Below are positions 9,824-22,660 of a DNA stretch of 64,000 bases, one piece after another. The DNA is from Pseudopyrenochaeta lycopersici (Eukaryota > Ascomycota > Dothideomycetes > Pleosporales > Pseudopyrenochaetaceae), in NCBI GenBank assembly GCA_003313425.1, contig NHZP01000074.1, positions 124,001-188,000 of the forward strand. Direction: 5' to 3'. Both the position numbers and the translations under genes were made by a program. The notes under the pieces are model-generated. The model searched no databases. It was not told the origin of the DNA and was given only the letters and a program-made list of their open reading frames with translations. Positions within the stretch are counted from its first letter, which is position 1; every line of letters begins with the position of its first letter.

Positions 9824-12800
9824 ATGTCGTATAACGATACAGGAGTCACACGAGTGACTGTTTTACTGGATAAACCAGCTAACTGGGAGTCATAGTTCTA
9901 GCTACGATAAGAGAAAGCTGTTGTAGATAGTATTTAGAAGTACCACGACATCTTAAAACTAAAGGATAAGCTACTAAAGCTTAGAGAACTAACTAGACTG
10001 TTACCTAGCGATATACGGCTAGGAGCGATAGAGATTAGCTAGCTAGACGCAGCTAAAAAGGCATTATATAGTAATCTCTTTTAAGACTAGAGATACGAAA
10101 GAGCAGAGTATATAAAACTTAAGCAGAAGGATAGTGAGCTCCTTCTTAACATCAGCCGTACGATTACTACTCGACACCTTTACCTTATTAGTAGAAATGA
10201 TAAGGCGTACGATTAACTGGTTACTCTTAAGAAGTAGTTTGCGCTAATAGCTGCCTTACGAAGCAGAGAGCTGACTATTAAATATTAAGCTCTGCAGGAC
10301 GGTCCTTAGAGTTGAGATCTTGAGTAATAGCTTAACGACTGGATTTATATTACTAACTAAGGCGGGGAGGCAGGTCTCCCTAAAACAATAGGTTATCGAG
10401 CTTAAGAGGATTTCCTGACATCTATTAGGACGATTGCCCCTGAATGGGCAGCATTATCGCACTATGACCTTATTAAAAAGGAGACCTTAGATAAGACGAA
10501 TAAGATTTAACCTCTAGCAGACTATATAGCTTAGTTTAGGGTCTATTATTGACGAATTGGGCCTAGTGCAACGTTACTTGGCACGTTTGCAACACTCAGT
10601 GTTTTAAACAGAACAGACCAGAAGGAGCAGAGATTATTAAAATTAGCTTGTAAGCCAGAATGTCTCTGCGGAGGCATGCATTGGTACAGGGAGTGCTGGT
10701 ACCTGTTTCCAGATCATCTAAAGAGACTAGAGAGCTTTCAACCTGTTAAAGCTGTACAGGATAGGATAGCTGAGGCCTTAAAGAACCTAGAGCAGGTTAA
10801 AAGGATTAACAAGCTCCTCGCTCGTCACGGTAAGAAAATTAAGGGCGTGGATGAGCTAATAAGCCTTGACGGTGGAAAGGAGAGCTAAGGGGGCAGTTTT
10901 GCGACCTACAGCTCCTTCTCCGTCACCTAGGTGCAACTAAAAACGCTGCCAACAATTATTAATTAATGGATCCTTGACCCAGGCTCAAACATCCATATAT
11001 GCAATTTAAGGAGGTTTAGCTAGTGAGAGATAAGGCAGGCTACAGCCTAGGAAACAGTGCTTACAGGAGACTTAATTCTAGCAATACAGGCCTAGGGAGA
11101 GGTCGTGTTTAAGGTTAATTAACTGTCTAGAATAAGTTAGATTAAGCTAACTAATATAGCCCTTATAGAAGGCTTCTTTATAAACGTTATAAGCCTCTTA
11201 AGATGCCAAGAGATAGGCATTTAGTTTAACTTAGGACGAGATGTTATATATAAGCAGCATCCGTTAAACGTCACATGCCTACTCAGGTATAGAGAAGGAC
11301 ACTGGATCGTTGATACTAACGAGAACGATCGTCCAGCACTAAGTAGCTTCGCAACAGCTCTTCAAGGAGCGTACAAGGTCTCACGGGAAGATCAACGTCC
11401 AATTGCCGCATCTCATGTTAAAGCTCATAAGATGTTTGCACACGCGAGCAAGGAGGCAATTAATTACTTAAATGCGAACGTACGAGGAATCAACCTTAAG
11501 CAAGGAGCTCGAGCACCACAGCTGCGAGAATGTGAGACCTGCATTAAGTCAAAATCGACAGCTTAGGTCAGCAGGCGTCAATCAGACAATTGAGCTACAA
11601 GGCCTTTCTATAGGATTGTAGTTAATCTCGTACAGCTGATCCTAACAGGAGAAACGTGCTATAACAGAGATTATTACCTCCTGCATACTATATGCGAGTT
11701 CTTAAGGTAGTATAAGGCGACGACTCTTACTAATAAAACACTACCTGTCGTGATAGCAGCGTTGCGAGCGCTAATAAACAAGATTGAACGCCAGCATGGA
11801 CATACTGTCGTTGTCCTTAAGGTTAACAGCAATCGCGGATATAGCTTATAGCTCTATAAGATCGCGAGGCAGGCTGGCCTTAAGGTTAAGCTTTAAGCCC
11901 CTAACACGCCTAAACAGCTAGGAGCCGCAGAGTAAGCAGGGAACGTAATTATAACAAGAGCAAGATTACTTTAAATTAAGGCAGGACTGCCAAAGTCGCT
12001 GTCAAATGAGCTAGCAGTTACAGCAGCTCGAATCGTCAACGTCACTCCTACCAAGTTAATCGCATGGAAGACGCCATATGAGCTAGTCTATGGTAGGCAG
12101 CCTTCAGTTACCTATTTCTTACAGATAGGCTGCAAAGCCTATATCCTAAATAAGAAGCTAAAGAAAGCAGATAAGCTTAAGTCTCGTACATTCATAGGAT
12201 ACCTTATAGGGTACGACTTAATAAATATCTTCTACATCTAGCTGCTAAAGAAGAGCTAGGTAATACGCGTAAGAAACGTGATATTTTAGAAGAACAGCCT
12301 TTTTAATAACTACAAGAAAGCTGAGAGAGAAGCTATTGTATAAGAAGATATTAACTATCTTAACATACCTTAGGTACAGGAGATAGAGGCTGATTAAGAG
12401 ATACTGTAGAACCAGAGGCATCAGCTTAATGATGAGACAGCTTGTTCTACAGAGATAGCTGAAAACAACATGGTAGCAGAGTTCTATAAGGACTGGGGCT
12501 TTCTACTAACACTAGAACTATTAGATTGTAGTACTGCACTACCTTAACAGGAGGCAGACGACGATAGAGAATTAGGCCGAGCTACAGAGCTAGTAGAACA
12601 AGTTAGTGCTGAAGATTAAGGTACTGAGGAACAGGTTCAAGAACAGCTGCTTGATGAGCTGCAGACACATCATAAGGATGACACGTCTACAGTCACAAGT
12701 AGGCCAGATGGACCACTTAGGCCAGCTGCAACAGGCAGGCGAGGCCGACCACGAAAGCTACCATCTGAGTAGCCTAGAGGATGGAGCAATACAGACGACT

Positions 12801-14700
12801 ATGTACCAGATCGTTAGCAGAACAATGCACTAAAGATAGCTAATCCTGCTATTAGAAGTAGTAGCAACATTATAGAAAGGAAGAGAGCTAGGAAGCTAGC
12901 TAACTAGGCCCTAGCTACATACTATAGAGCATTCGCAGTAGCATTGAATCTAACAGCTCCTTTGAAGCTCGCAGGTGAGATGCCTAGGTTAAGGCTACAT
13001 CGTAACTAACTGCCAGAGCCACCAAAGCGATAGAAGGAAGTAAAAGATTATCCATTTAGTGCTAAGTTTAGAGAGGCAGTATAAGCAGAGCTTAACAGCT
13101 GCTAGTTAAAAGATTACTTTAAGCGTACAGAGGTTACTGTAATAACAGCAGATGCTGAGGTTCTACCCCTAATGTAGGTGTTCTTATACAAGTTTAATAA
13201 AGACGGGTACCTATACAAGTTTAAGGCGCGTATATGCGTACGAGGAGACCTGCAGGAGGCATAGGGTAAGACGTATGCTGCAACGTTAGCTATTAAAGTC
13301 TTTTAATCTCTTGTAGCACTAGCAGCGGTATTTAACCTAAAGATATTTTAGTTTAACGCCCTAAACGCCTTTCTTAACGCTTAACTACTACGCAAGATAT
13401 ACTATTATACGCCTGAAGGGTTTATAGACAAGTTTAGTAAGCTTCTTAAGCTTTAGCGAGCGCTCTATAGCCTTAAGGAAGCACTACTGCTGTAGTACTA
13501 AGAGCTCTTATTAACCTTAAAGAAGCTTAGGTTGAGGCCTGTGCTAGGAGCACCGTGCCTATACATAAACGACCGTCTGATCGTCTTTTTCTATGTGGAC
13601 GATATCGTCGTCCTCGCCCATCCGCTTAATATAAGCTACTACCAGACGTTTAAGCAACAGATGCTTAGAACGTACGAGATCTGTGAGCTAGGCGAGCTGA
13701 AGTAGTTCCTTAGCATCCGTGTAATCCGCGAGGAGCTTACTTAATTAATCTACCTAGCACAGGACTTATTTATTAATAAGATCGCAGCGAAATTTGATCT
13801 TAAGGGAAACACAAGATACCTAGATATGCTACTAAGGGACAACGTCCTCCTGCCTTTAACAGAGGAACTAAGTACTACTTAAACATAAAAGTATTAGTAA
13901 CTAGTTAGCTTACTAGCGTATATCTTAACCTTAACGCGACCAGACGTCGCAAGAGCGCACTTAATCCTTGCACGCCACCTACAGAATCTAGGGTAAAAGC
14001 ACCTGCACGCTGCTAACTATGTGTGGAGATACCTAATAGGCATAAAGCACCTAGCTATTTGAGCGTTAGGGGACATCTAGCACAGCATAACTAGCATTAT
14101 ATTACTAGCTTAGCAGGAGCTAGACTAAGAACCTCTCTTTTATGGTGCATTAGATGCGGCCTTTGCAGATAAGCCTGAAACTCGCTAAAGCTTTTAAGGC
14201 TACATCTTTAAACTATATAGACTGCCTATTAACTGGAAGGTAACAGTCCAACAATTAGTTATAAAATTAACTACTAAGGCTAAGCTACTATCTCTATCCC
14301 TTACAGGATTAGAGATAGAATAGTAGCAACGCTTCTTTTAAGCTATTTAATTTGACCCTGAGTTTACACTAGCACTATGGTGTGATAACTAGTAGACTGT
14401 CTTAATCGTGACAAAGGCAGTTAACAAGCTTCAGACGAAGCTGAAGCATGTGGACGTACATCATTATTGGTTATGTCAGGAGGTAGTAGAAGGCAGACTG
14501 CAGGTAGACTGGAAGGCTACTACAGAGATGCTAGCTGATAGCCTTACAAAGATCCTTAGTTAACAGAAGCACGCTGACTTCGTACGCTAGCTAGGACTAA
14601 GTGACCTATCAAGGATTCGAGAGGAATCAGAGAGTACTGCTCTCAGTCTGCAGGACCTGGGGGAGTGGGACTACCAACTACAGTAGAGGCAGACGCTTAA
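9824..14700 (+). pseudogene. Copia gag-pol polyprotein pseudogene
   Basis: The best start is the ATG at 9824. The single frame can be followed, apart from stop codons, through these regions: a gag region to about 10890; a zinc knuckle near 10655-10720 (C-L-C-G-G-M-H-W-Y-R-E-C); the pre-integrase HHCC zinc region at about 11420-11545, ending CETC; an integrase core at 11580-12100; a reverse transcriptase at about 13030-13750 with an intact FYVDDIVVLA motif at 13588-13617; and RNase H at about 14130-14560, ending in a HVDVHHYW-like motif and the usual M-L-A-D-S-L-T-K. Many TAG/TAA codons stand where glutamine or tryptophan is expected, consistent with RIP. Longer open pieces (10676-10888, 12606-12833) are fragments or shadows, not genes. 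Confidence 0.88.
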
Positions 14701-14753
14701 GGACACTCATTTACAGCTTTCGTTGCTCTTCATTTACTTAAGCTGGGGGGGTG

Positions 14754-14876
14754 TGTTAGCTAACACGGTTAGCTCCTCACGTGCTCTGTTATATAAGCAT
14801 CCACAGGGTATATAGTTCCCTTGTGTCTCATTTGATAGGAATCAACCTAGTTCCTCCTGCCTGCTGCCCGCCAACA
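14754..14876 (+). repeat. 3' LTR of the Copia element
   Basis: Matches the 5' LTR with about two C/T differences (CCAACA/CTAACA near the start, GTCTTA/GTCTCA in the middle) and the same 123-base length. It is followed by the TTTTC duplication at 14877-14881. Confidence 0.93.
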
Positions 14877-14881
14877 TTTTC

Positions 14882-17800
14882 CTTATTTATTATACTAGTA
14901 TAAGTACTAATAGTATACCTATCTTAAAGTTAAATATAATAACTACCTATAAGATAAGAGAACTATCCTCTATATTCTAAGGAATAATAACTCTATAGCT
15001 ACTATAGTAATACAGCTTATCTTTAATAGAGAATATAATTAGTAGTAATAGTAAATTTACTTTAACTCTAATTACTTAAAGTATAAAGATATTAAAATAA
15101 TAAATAGTTATTAAAAGGAATCTTTTTTAGAGTCGCGCCTACTAATAAGTAAGAACTATAAACTTTATGCGCGATAGGCGTATAAAAACTTCTTAAGCTA
15201 AATATTAAGCTTAATAGAAGCTAGATAAAGGTATAAGTAGATTCTAAAGTATAATAGAGCTATATTTCTACGCGAGTAATAGAATAAGCTAGCCTTATCC
15301 TATTATTAATATTAGTACTATACTTATTAATAGTAGCTAATAGATAACTAATACTATTAGAGTCTGTAATTACTTATAAGGTATAGAATATATAATTTAT
15401 TATCTAAAACTATAAGGAGATAATTAACTTAGATATCTTTAGACTATTATAGTATAATATAATACTAAAACTCTTATAGTTAAGAGAATATAGTTTAGAG
15501 ATAAATTAAAAAAAGAAAAAGTTCTTATTTAGATACTATAGATTAGACATAATTATAAGTAAGCCTACGCTATAGCTAAGTACCTAGGTAGATAAGAAGA
15601 TAATAATAAGGATTCTTACTTTAAATAAGAATAACCTTAAGATATAAGAGTCTAACTTAGTAAGTACTTATAGGAGGCCCTTAGACTAATAAGCTAGAGT
15701 TAAAGAGTAAAGCGTAACTCTAGTAATCTCTAATAAGTATAAAGAATATAAGTTACTTTTTTAGGAAAAGATAAGTATAAAAGTACTACTTAAATATTAA
15801 CTCTAAGATTATAAGATAATCTTATAAAAAAGAAAGTAACTAACTTTTAGCTTAATCTATAGTTTATTAAAAAAAGAACTTAAAACCTTACGTAAATATA
15901 TTAAGATAAACTTAAAAAAAAGATCTATTAGAGAATTATAGTTACTAGTAAAATACTTTATACTATATATACTAAAGAAAAATAGGAAGTTAAGACTATA
16001 TATTAACTACTAGAAGCTTAATAATATTATAATAAAAAATTAATACTCTTTACTAAATATAGTAAAACTATAAGATTAACTAGCTTTTATAAATGTCTTT
16101 ATAGTATTAGACTTAAGAAGAGTATATAACTTTATTTATATAAAGAAAAGTAAAGAATAGAAAACTATATTTAGAATACGCTACAGCTACTATAAGTATA
16201 TAGTAATACTATTTAGTCTTACTAATATACTAGCTATATACTAGGTACTTATTAATAATATATTAAGAGAGTACTTAGATATATTTATTATTATATACCT
16301 TAATAATATCTTTATATACTCTAATAACTTATAAGAATATATTAAGTATATTAAAATAGTTCTTACCTGCTTAAGAAGATTTAGCTTACTACTTAAACTT
16401 AATAAATATAAGTTTTATAAAAAAGAAGTTAAGTTCTTAAGATATACTATAGGTATATATAGAGTAAAGATAAGTAAAGAAAAAATAAGAGTAGTAAAAG
16501 AATAGCTTAACCCTAAAATAGTTAAAGATATATAGTTATTTATAAGATTTATTAACTTTAACTAATAATTTATTAAAGACTTCTCTAAGAAATCTATCGT
16601 ACTTACTAAACTTATAAGAAAAGAAATAAAATAGGAATAAGGAAATAAATAAAGGAGAATATTTTAAATACTTAAGGAAGTATATATTATACTACTAGTA
16701 CTAATGATATTCTAAATAAGAGAACTTTTATAGTTTAAAATAGATACCTTAGACTATATACTAAGTATAATAGTAAAATAAGAATATAATAGGAAATAGT
16801 ACTCTATTACTTACTACTTAAAAAAATTTATAAACTCTAAATAGTAATATAACATGTATAATAAAGAGCTTATAGTAGTTATTAACGCCTTTAACTACTA
16901 GTAAATTTACGTAGAAAGCTACTTAGATCTTATAATATTTATAGATTATAAAAACTTAGTTAACTTTACTACTACTAAAACCCTAAACTAAAGATAGGTT
17001 AGATAAGCTAAAATATTAAGATAATATAAGTTTAAGATTATATATACGCTAGGAAAGGATAATAGTAACGCTAATACTCTTATCTATAGAATAGATATTA
17101 TAAGAATAAAAGTAATAGTTAGTAATACTATTCTTTAGGTAAACTAGGATAGAAGCTTAAGACCTAATAAGTTATTAAATAATACTATAATAATTACGTC
17201 TAAGGTACCTAAAGAATTATAAGAGGTAATTATCTAATAATACTATAATAACCTAGTATATAGTTACTCTAGAATTAAAAGAATAATAGAACTTATATAG
17301 TAATACTATAGCTTTAGGAATATAAAGGCTAAAGTTAAGTAGTTTATTAAAAAATATATAGACTATTATAAGAATAAATATAGTACCTACGTACTATATA
17401 GGGAAATATAAGCTATAGAGCTACCTAATAAACCTTAAGTAGATATTTCTATAGACTTTATAATAGGGTTACTACTATCTAAAGATCCTATCATAAGAAT
17501 TAAGTATAACGCTATCTTTAATATAGTCAGTAGATTTATAAAAGCAGTAGAAATAATACTATTTAGGAATAACTATAATATAGAATAGCTAGCGTTTATT
17601 ATCCTAGATAGACTAATATAATATTATAGTATACCTAAATCTATTATAAGTAATAGAGATAAGCTCTTTATATTAAACTTCTAGTCTACACTAATAGCTA
17701 TAATAGAGATAAAAAGAAAGTTATTAATAGCTTATTACCTATAAATAGATAAATAGATAGAAAGAATAAACAGAATAATAAAGACCTACCTAAGGATTTA

Positions 17801-18398
17801 CAGTAATTAACAATAAAATAATTAGGTTTTATTACTACTAATAGTATAACTAGTCTATAATAATAAATTATTAGAATTAATAAGAAAAATACTATTCTTT
17901 ACTAACTATAGGAGATACCCTAATCTCTTTATAAAGATACATCCTAGTAAGAAAGCTAAAGCAGCTATAAAAATAGCTTAAGAAATAAAGAAAATATATA
18001 AATAACTCTAAGAGAACCTTAAGAAAGTATAATATAATAGTATTTCTTACTAGAATAAGAAGAGAAAAATAGTATTTTAGCTAAAGAGGGGGGATAAAGT
18101 ATACTTACTTATAAAGAATTTACGTAATAAGTAACTAAGTAAAAATCTTAATTATATTAAAGTTAGACTATTTTTAGTTAAAGAATAAAATAGACTTATA
18201 AATTATATACTTAAGCTACTACTAGATATAAAGATCTACCTATGCTTTTAAATCTCTAAATTAGAACTAGCTAATACTATAATACTATTATAAAAAACGT
18301 TTTAGTATAACCTAGAGGAAGAAAATAAGTTAAAAGTTAAAAAAATCCTAAGATACTAATAAAATAGAAGAGTTAATAACCTAAAGCTAAACTTTAGT
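14882..18398 (+). pseudogene. pol pseudogene of Gypsy A (protease, RT, RNase H, integrase)
   Basis: Continuation of the Gypsy A polyprotein after the Copia insertion, collinear with element B. Recognisable parts are the protease region (about 15220-15400), reverse transcriptase (about 15860-16500) with YLNNI in place of YLDDI near 16300, RNase H (about 16690-17060), integrase (about 17170-17950), and the start of a chromodomain (about 18310-18398). The chromodomain is cut by pogo element D2 and resumes at 22284, where a YLVK-x-KGYLSLE-like stretch follows. Nearly all tryptophan and glutamine positions read as stops. Cannot encode a functional protein. Confidence 0.85.
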
Positions 18399-18419
18399 TA
18401 AGCTCGGCACGGTACTTTA

Positions 18420-20543
18420 CCGAGGCTCACCTCGTAACGCCCGGCCCCTCGTAACGCCCGCTCCGAACATCAAACCCATCAACAAACTTGAGGCTATTGA
18501 GCCTCATACTATAGCTATTATCGCGATTTTTTCTGGTGGATCGATTCATAAGGCTAATAGCTATCTAGAGCTACTGGTACTTGATAGGAGCTTTGATTTC
18601 GCGGCCGCCACGTGACAAAACAGGCGGTAGGCCTGATTCTGCACCTGCGGCCTTCTCAACACTGCGAGGCCTCACAACCTGCCTTTTTCTAGTAACAGCC
18701 TTTGCAGCAGTTTTAAGGCTGCTCTTTTTTCCTTTTTGGGACAATTTGAGAGCTTGTTTGAGTCGTTTTGCAGCCTTGCGAGCAGCCCGCCTGGCGGCCT
18801 GATCAGCAGCTCGATCTGCCTTTTCCCTCTGCCTCAGTAACCTAGCCTCAGCCCTAGCTACTCGCCTTGCTTGAACCATCTCAGCCTTGGCCTGCTTTTG
18901 CTCCTTACGATGCTTAGCTGCTTCAAGCTTTTGACGTTGCTGCTCCTCCTCCTTGCGAGCTCTAGCCTCCTGTCGGTCACGTGCCTCCTTCACTTTCTTG
19001 GGTGACCAGAATACAGCACCACCATGATAGTCCTCATCTGGCTGCAATGGGAGGACCTTGCTCTGCTTCCTGCGCTTCCTCTCATGGATAAGAGCGCCTC
19101 TTATAGCTGTTACTTCATGCTCAAGGATAGCCTTTTTAGTGCAGATGTGGTGAAAGATCCTGCTGAGCTTTCTAGCCCCTTTATCCTCGCGATGCGTGAC
19201 AACGTGGCGTACTAGCGCCTCTAGCTCCCTCCAATTCTCAGCACTCAGCTCTGAGGACTCACTATCGCTTATATTCCCCTGCATAGCTAGCCTAGTGTTG
19301 AACTTTTTAAGGATAACCTCAGGATTAAAGGGCGATAGGCCAGTTGCCTCAAAGGCCTTAAGGATGGTCTCCTTTTTAAATGAAGCTGCCCAGGCTGCTT
19401 TGAAGAAAGGATAGAAGTCTCTTTTGCTGATAGAGACTAGCCCCTGGCTTCTCTCCATGAACTGTGAGATCTCCTCTGAGTACGCGAGTGAGAGAGGCTT
19501 GAACATGCTCACGTTAAGTGGCTGTAAGCTATGGGTTGAGTGAGGAGGATAGATAGCTAGGAGGATCTTGTTTTGGTCGCAATAGTCAATAAAATCCATA
19601 GAAACATGAGATCCATGGCCATCAAGGATGAGTAATCGATAGGAGGATCGAGCTTTTGCCTTGGTGTTGCGATCAAACACCTGTTTCAGCCATGCTAGGC
19701 CTATATCGTTGTTTGTCCATCCTGAGGGAGATGAGGTAAAGCGAGCTTGATCATCCTCAGGATCAAACTCTTGCAGCCAGCTGTCCTGGATTGAGCATGA
19801 GGCTGACTGAAATATCAGGGCAGGCTCTAGAGATGATCCATCCGCGCAGATGCAGGCTATCAAGGTAATCCACTCTCTGTTACCACCCTGGATGAAGGAT
19901 CTATAGTTCCCCCGCTCATATAAGGTCCTGCTGAATATCCTCTTCAACCTGCCTATTACTCCTAATAGGAACCCCTTTTCATCCATATTATATATATGCT
20001 GAGCTTCTATCTCATATTGCTTGATCTTATCATCTAAAAGCTTAAAATAGAGGCTATACTTATTAAAGGAATCAGCCTTGTGGCGGCTGTTATCCATGCC
20101 AACTGCATATTGAGAGATGAGATGGATACTGTGCCGCTTGACAAAGCGATCAACCCAGTTCTTTCCAATCTCTTTTTTAGCTATTTAAGACGCAAAGTTT
20201 CGAATCATAGCCCTGCTAGGTGGCAGGCCTCGCTTAGTGAGCTGGATGATGTACTGGATGAGCTCCTTTTCTTGGTGTGGATGGAGATTTTGTTGATTTT
20301 GAGCTTTGACTTCTCGCGAGGTTGAAATGAGCTGGTGCCGCCTTGCGATCGTTCTACGGTCAACGCCATAGGTATTCGCCAATTTTGTGTAATTAATATC
20401 TTCTCCAGACTCCAAGGAGTTGATAGCTGTAAGCGCATCTATAACTGGGTCCATATTGGTTGAGATACGTGGTGTTGAAAAAACCGTGCAATTGTTGAGG
20501 AGCGGGCGTTACGAGGGGCCGGGCGTTACGAGGTGAGCCTCGG
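18420..20543 (-). mobile_element. pogo-type DNA transposon D1 nested in D2
   Basis: A 2124-base element flanked by TA on both sides (18418-18419 and 20544-20545). Its near-perfect TIRs are about 45 bases, beginning ccgaggctcacctcgtaacg, and hold the block cctcgtaacgcccg twice in tandem. It carries one transposase gene on the minus strand. Base composition is normal, so it arrived late or escaped most of the mutation that ruined its surroundings. Confidence 0.93.
18571..20454 (-). pseudogene. pogo-type transposase of D1, nearly intact
   Basis: DDE transposase of the pogo/Fot group. The frame runs from ATG 20454 to a stop at 18571 (627 codons), broken by one TAA at 20185-20187 (codon 90; CAA to TAA is the likely change). 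The order is: N-terminal helix-turn-helix DNA-binding region (about residues 1-60); a second helix-turn-helix ending IGKNWVDRFVKRH; the DDE core with NMDEKGF (D158) and LLILDGHGSH (D278); and a third motif that reads LQPLNV, where D is expected at residue 314. A long basic, alanine/lysine/arginine-rich coiled tail covers about residues 480-627. Two G:C-to-A:T changes (the stop and D314N) therefore suffice to inactivate it. The 508-codon piece from 20097 stays open but lacks the DNA-binding part. Confidence 0.88.
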
Positions 20544-20605
20544 TACCCCACCAACATTGTCAACCTTCAAACAAATCGAGATATCTCAACGCACTGTATT
20601 TCAAA

Positions 20606-22148
20606 ATGAGCGCGCGTGAGGAGTCTATACAACAAGCACTCGCTAATCTTAAATCTAGTGTTTATACTAGCCTAAGGCAAGCTGCAAAGGCGTACGGTAT
20701 CCCTCGAACGACCCTACAGACGCGACAAGCTGGTGCTAAACCGCACGCGATTGCTCACACCCACCAGCAGAGATTGACTCCAGAGCAGGAGGAATTTCTA
20801 GCTGAATGGATCCTTGAAGAAGATATGAAAGCCTGCCCTCCTAGCCACGCGCGCGCGCGCGAGATGGCTGCTCGAGTCCTTGCTATGAACCGCGACTACA
20901 AACCTCTCAGCCGCGACTGGCTACACAGCTTTATGCAACGCAATCTACGCGTCGCATCTATTATTAGTAGAAAGATTAAGGCTGCTAGAGCTCAGGCTAC
21001 TACTCCTAAGCTAATACTCTTATTTCTTAACCTCTTTGAGCGCGTGCGCGACCGCCTAGGCATTCAGACAGAAGATATATAGAATATGGATAAGACTAGT
21101 ATAGGACTAGGCGTATGTACCAACTCACAGGTGCTTGCTAGCTTAAAGAAAAAGAAGGCTTACGTGGCATCTCTAGAGTCTCGTGAATAGGTATCTATTC
21201 TTAAGATAGTCTTAGCTACAGGCAGGAAACTTAGATGCGCTGTCATCTTTAAGGGCAAGAGCCTCTAGACTACCTGGTTCCCTGCCTCCTTAGTGCCTGA
21301 CTGGCTCTACACAACCTTAAAGAACGGCTGGACATTAAGATCTATTGGATATGAGTGGCTAGAGAGGATCTTTATCCCTAGAACAGCGATCCTACTAGGT
21401 CGCACGAGGCTGCTGATACTTGACTGCTACAGCAGCCATATTGATATTGACTTTATGCTACTCTGTAAGCTAAATAAGATTGAGCTCCTCTATCTGCCTC
21501 CTCACTGCTCTCACATCCTGCAGCCTCTCGATCTCGCAGGCTTCTTAGTGGTCAAGTCAAAGTATAGAGCTCAGATTCAGGCTCTAGCATCTCTTGATGA
21601 TGCAGCACCAGTTAAGAAACAGAGATTTATTAGTTGCTACTATTAAGCTCGAGAGGCTGGCCTTACAGAAAGAGTAATAAGAGCTAGATGGAGAGCTACT
21701 GGCCTCTCTCCTTATAACCCTAGCCTGGTTCTTCAGTCCTTACAGATATCTCGCCCAGTTACTCCTCCTAGAGCTCTATCTCCTCAGGATACTGTTTTCT
21801 TAACGCCTCAGAGGCCTCACGATATCTATTAAGTCCAGCAGCAGCTCGCTGAGGCGGGTGAGCTATCAGCTAGCACGCGCTTGGTGCTTCGAAAAGTGAC
21901 TAAGGCTATCTTAAGCGCGAATACTCGCGCTGCAGAGCTTGAAGCTAGAAATCAGAGACTGCAACACCAGCTAGAGCAAGCTAGGCCTCTATTACCTAGA
22001 AAGAAAATTAAGGTTAACTAAAATAAGAGGTTTGCAGACGTTAATACTGTCGCTGTTGTAATTTAGAGAGAGGCAGAGAAACGACGAAAAACCTCAGCTA
22101 AATCTGCAGAAAAAGCTGCTAAAAAGGCTGCAGCTGATGCAGCTGCTT
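20606..22148 (+). pseudogene. pogo-type transposase of D2, degenerate
   Basis: Starts at ATG 20606 (MSAREESIQQALANLKSS) and stays in one frame to TAA at 22146-22148, about 513 codons, with in-frame TAG/TAA codons from 21080 onward. An N-terminal helix-turn-helix (LRQAAKAYGIPRTTL, residues about 23-37) and a CENP-B-like second domain (about 55-120) precede the DDE core. NMDKTS, LLILDCYSSH and ILQPLDLAGF keep all three aspartates, though the usual E after the first D is K. A lysine/alanine-rich tail ends the protein. The stops stand at glutamine or tryptophan positions, so RIP-type mutation is the likely cause. Not functional. Confidence 0.86.
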
Positions 22149-22283
22149 AAGACCTTTAATCTATGTGTACTAGCTTTCAAATCTAAACCTCGCTGTTGAG
22201 ATATCTCGATTTGTTTGAAGGTTGACAATTTTGGTGGGGTGGCCGTAAAGCCCCCGTGGCCGTAAAGTACCGTGCTGAGCTTA

Positions 22284-22658
22284 CCTAGTTAAATAGAAGG
22301 GATACCTAAGCTTAGAGAGTACGTAGGAACTAGAGGAATACTTAAGAAACTACTAATAGAAAGTTAGAGAATACTAAAAAAAAGAAGAAGCTAAAAAGAA
22401 AAAGAAGTAATAAACCTAGAAAGTAGAAACTTAACTAGGCTCTACTAGAGCTACTAGCTAGTCTAAGGCGCCTATAGTAGACTATACTATTAGAGAGAAA
22501 CTAACTAAGCTATTAGTAGCTAGATAAAGAGCTTCCTTAGTAAACTCTAACTCCCTATTATTATATATCTCTAATACTAAATATAACGCTTTCTTCTACG
22601 CTTTTTCTTCTACCTACTTTAAAATTACTTTATTCTAGAGTAACTACGTAATTATAGT
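22284..22658 (+). other. Gypsy A sequence between pogo insertions D2 and E1
   Basis: Starts with the second half of the chromodomain reading frame (tryptophans as TAG) interrupted by D2, then a lysine-rich 3' end of the polyprotein and AT-rich 3' untranslated sequence. No separate gene is seen. Confidence 0.65.
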
Positions 22659-22660
22659 TA

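Larger units (their letters stand above)
9485..14876 (+). mobile_element. Copia LTR retrotransposon inserted in Gypsy A
   Basis: A 5392-base element with 123-base LTRs (9485-9607 and 14754-14876), TG...CA ends and a TTTTC duplication. A G-rich purine tract (agctgggggggtg, 14741-14753) precedes the 3' LTR. The integrase-before-RT order and the motifs seen below make it Copia (Pseudoviridae-type). The two LTRs differ at only about two sites, so the insertion is young relative to its host element, yet the internal gene carries dozens of TAG/TAA codons. Confidence 0.94.
18401..22281 (+). mobile_element. pogo-type DNA transposon D2 (interrupted by D1)
   Basis: Bounded by inverted ends that begin AGCTC(G/A)GCACGGTACTTTA next to TA dinucleotides (18399-18400 and 22282-22283), as expected for Tc1/mariner-pogo insertion. 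A longer inverted match, accccaccaa..ttgtcaacc with cgagatatctcaac, lies at about 20546-20595 and 22193-22245. Without D1 the element is about 1.75 kb. The right TIR carries ggccgtaaag twice (22242-22267); the left TIR lacks one copy. It landed inside the chromodomain region of Gypsy A. Confidence 0.85.

Noticed and set aside
12606..12833. 75-codon plus-strand frame inside the Copia element
   Set aside because: It is out of frame with the gag-pol reading that carries the integrase and RT motifs; a shadow.
18581..20325. Plus-strand open frames opposite the D1 transposase (18581-18802, 19024-19215, 19196-19414, 20080-20325)
   Set aside because: Antisense shadows of the minus-strand transposase; no independent motifs.
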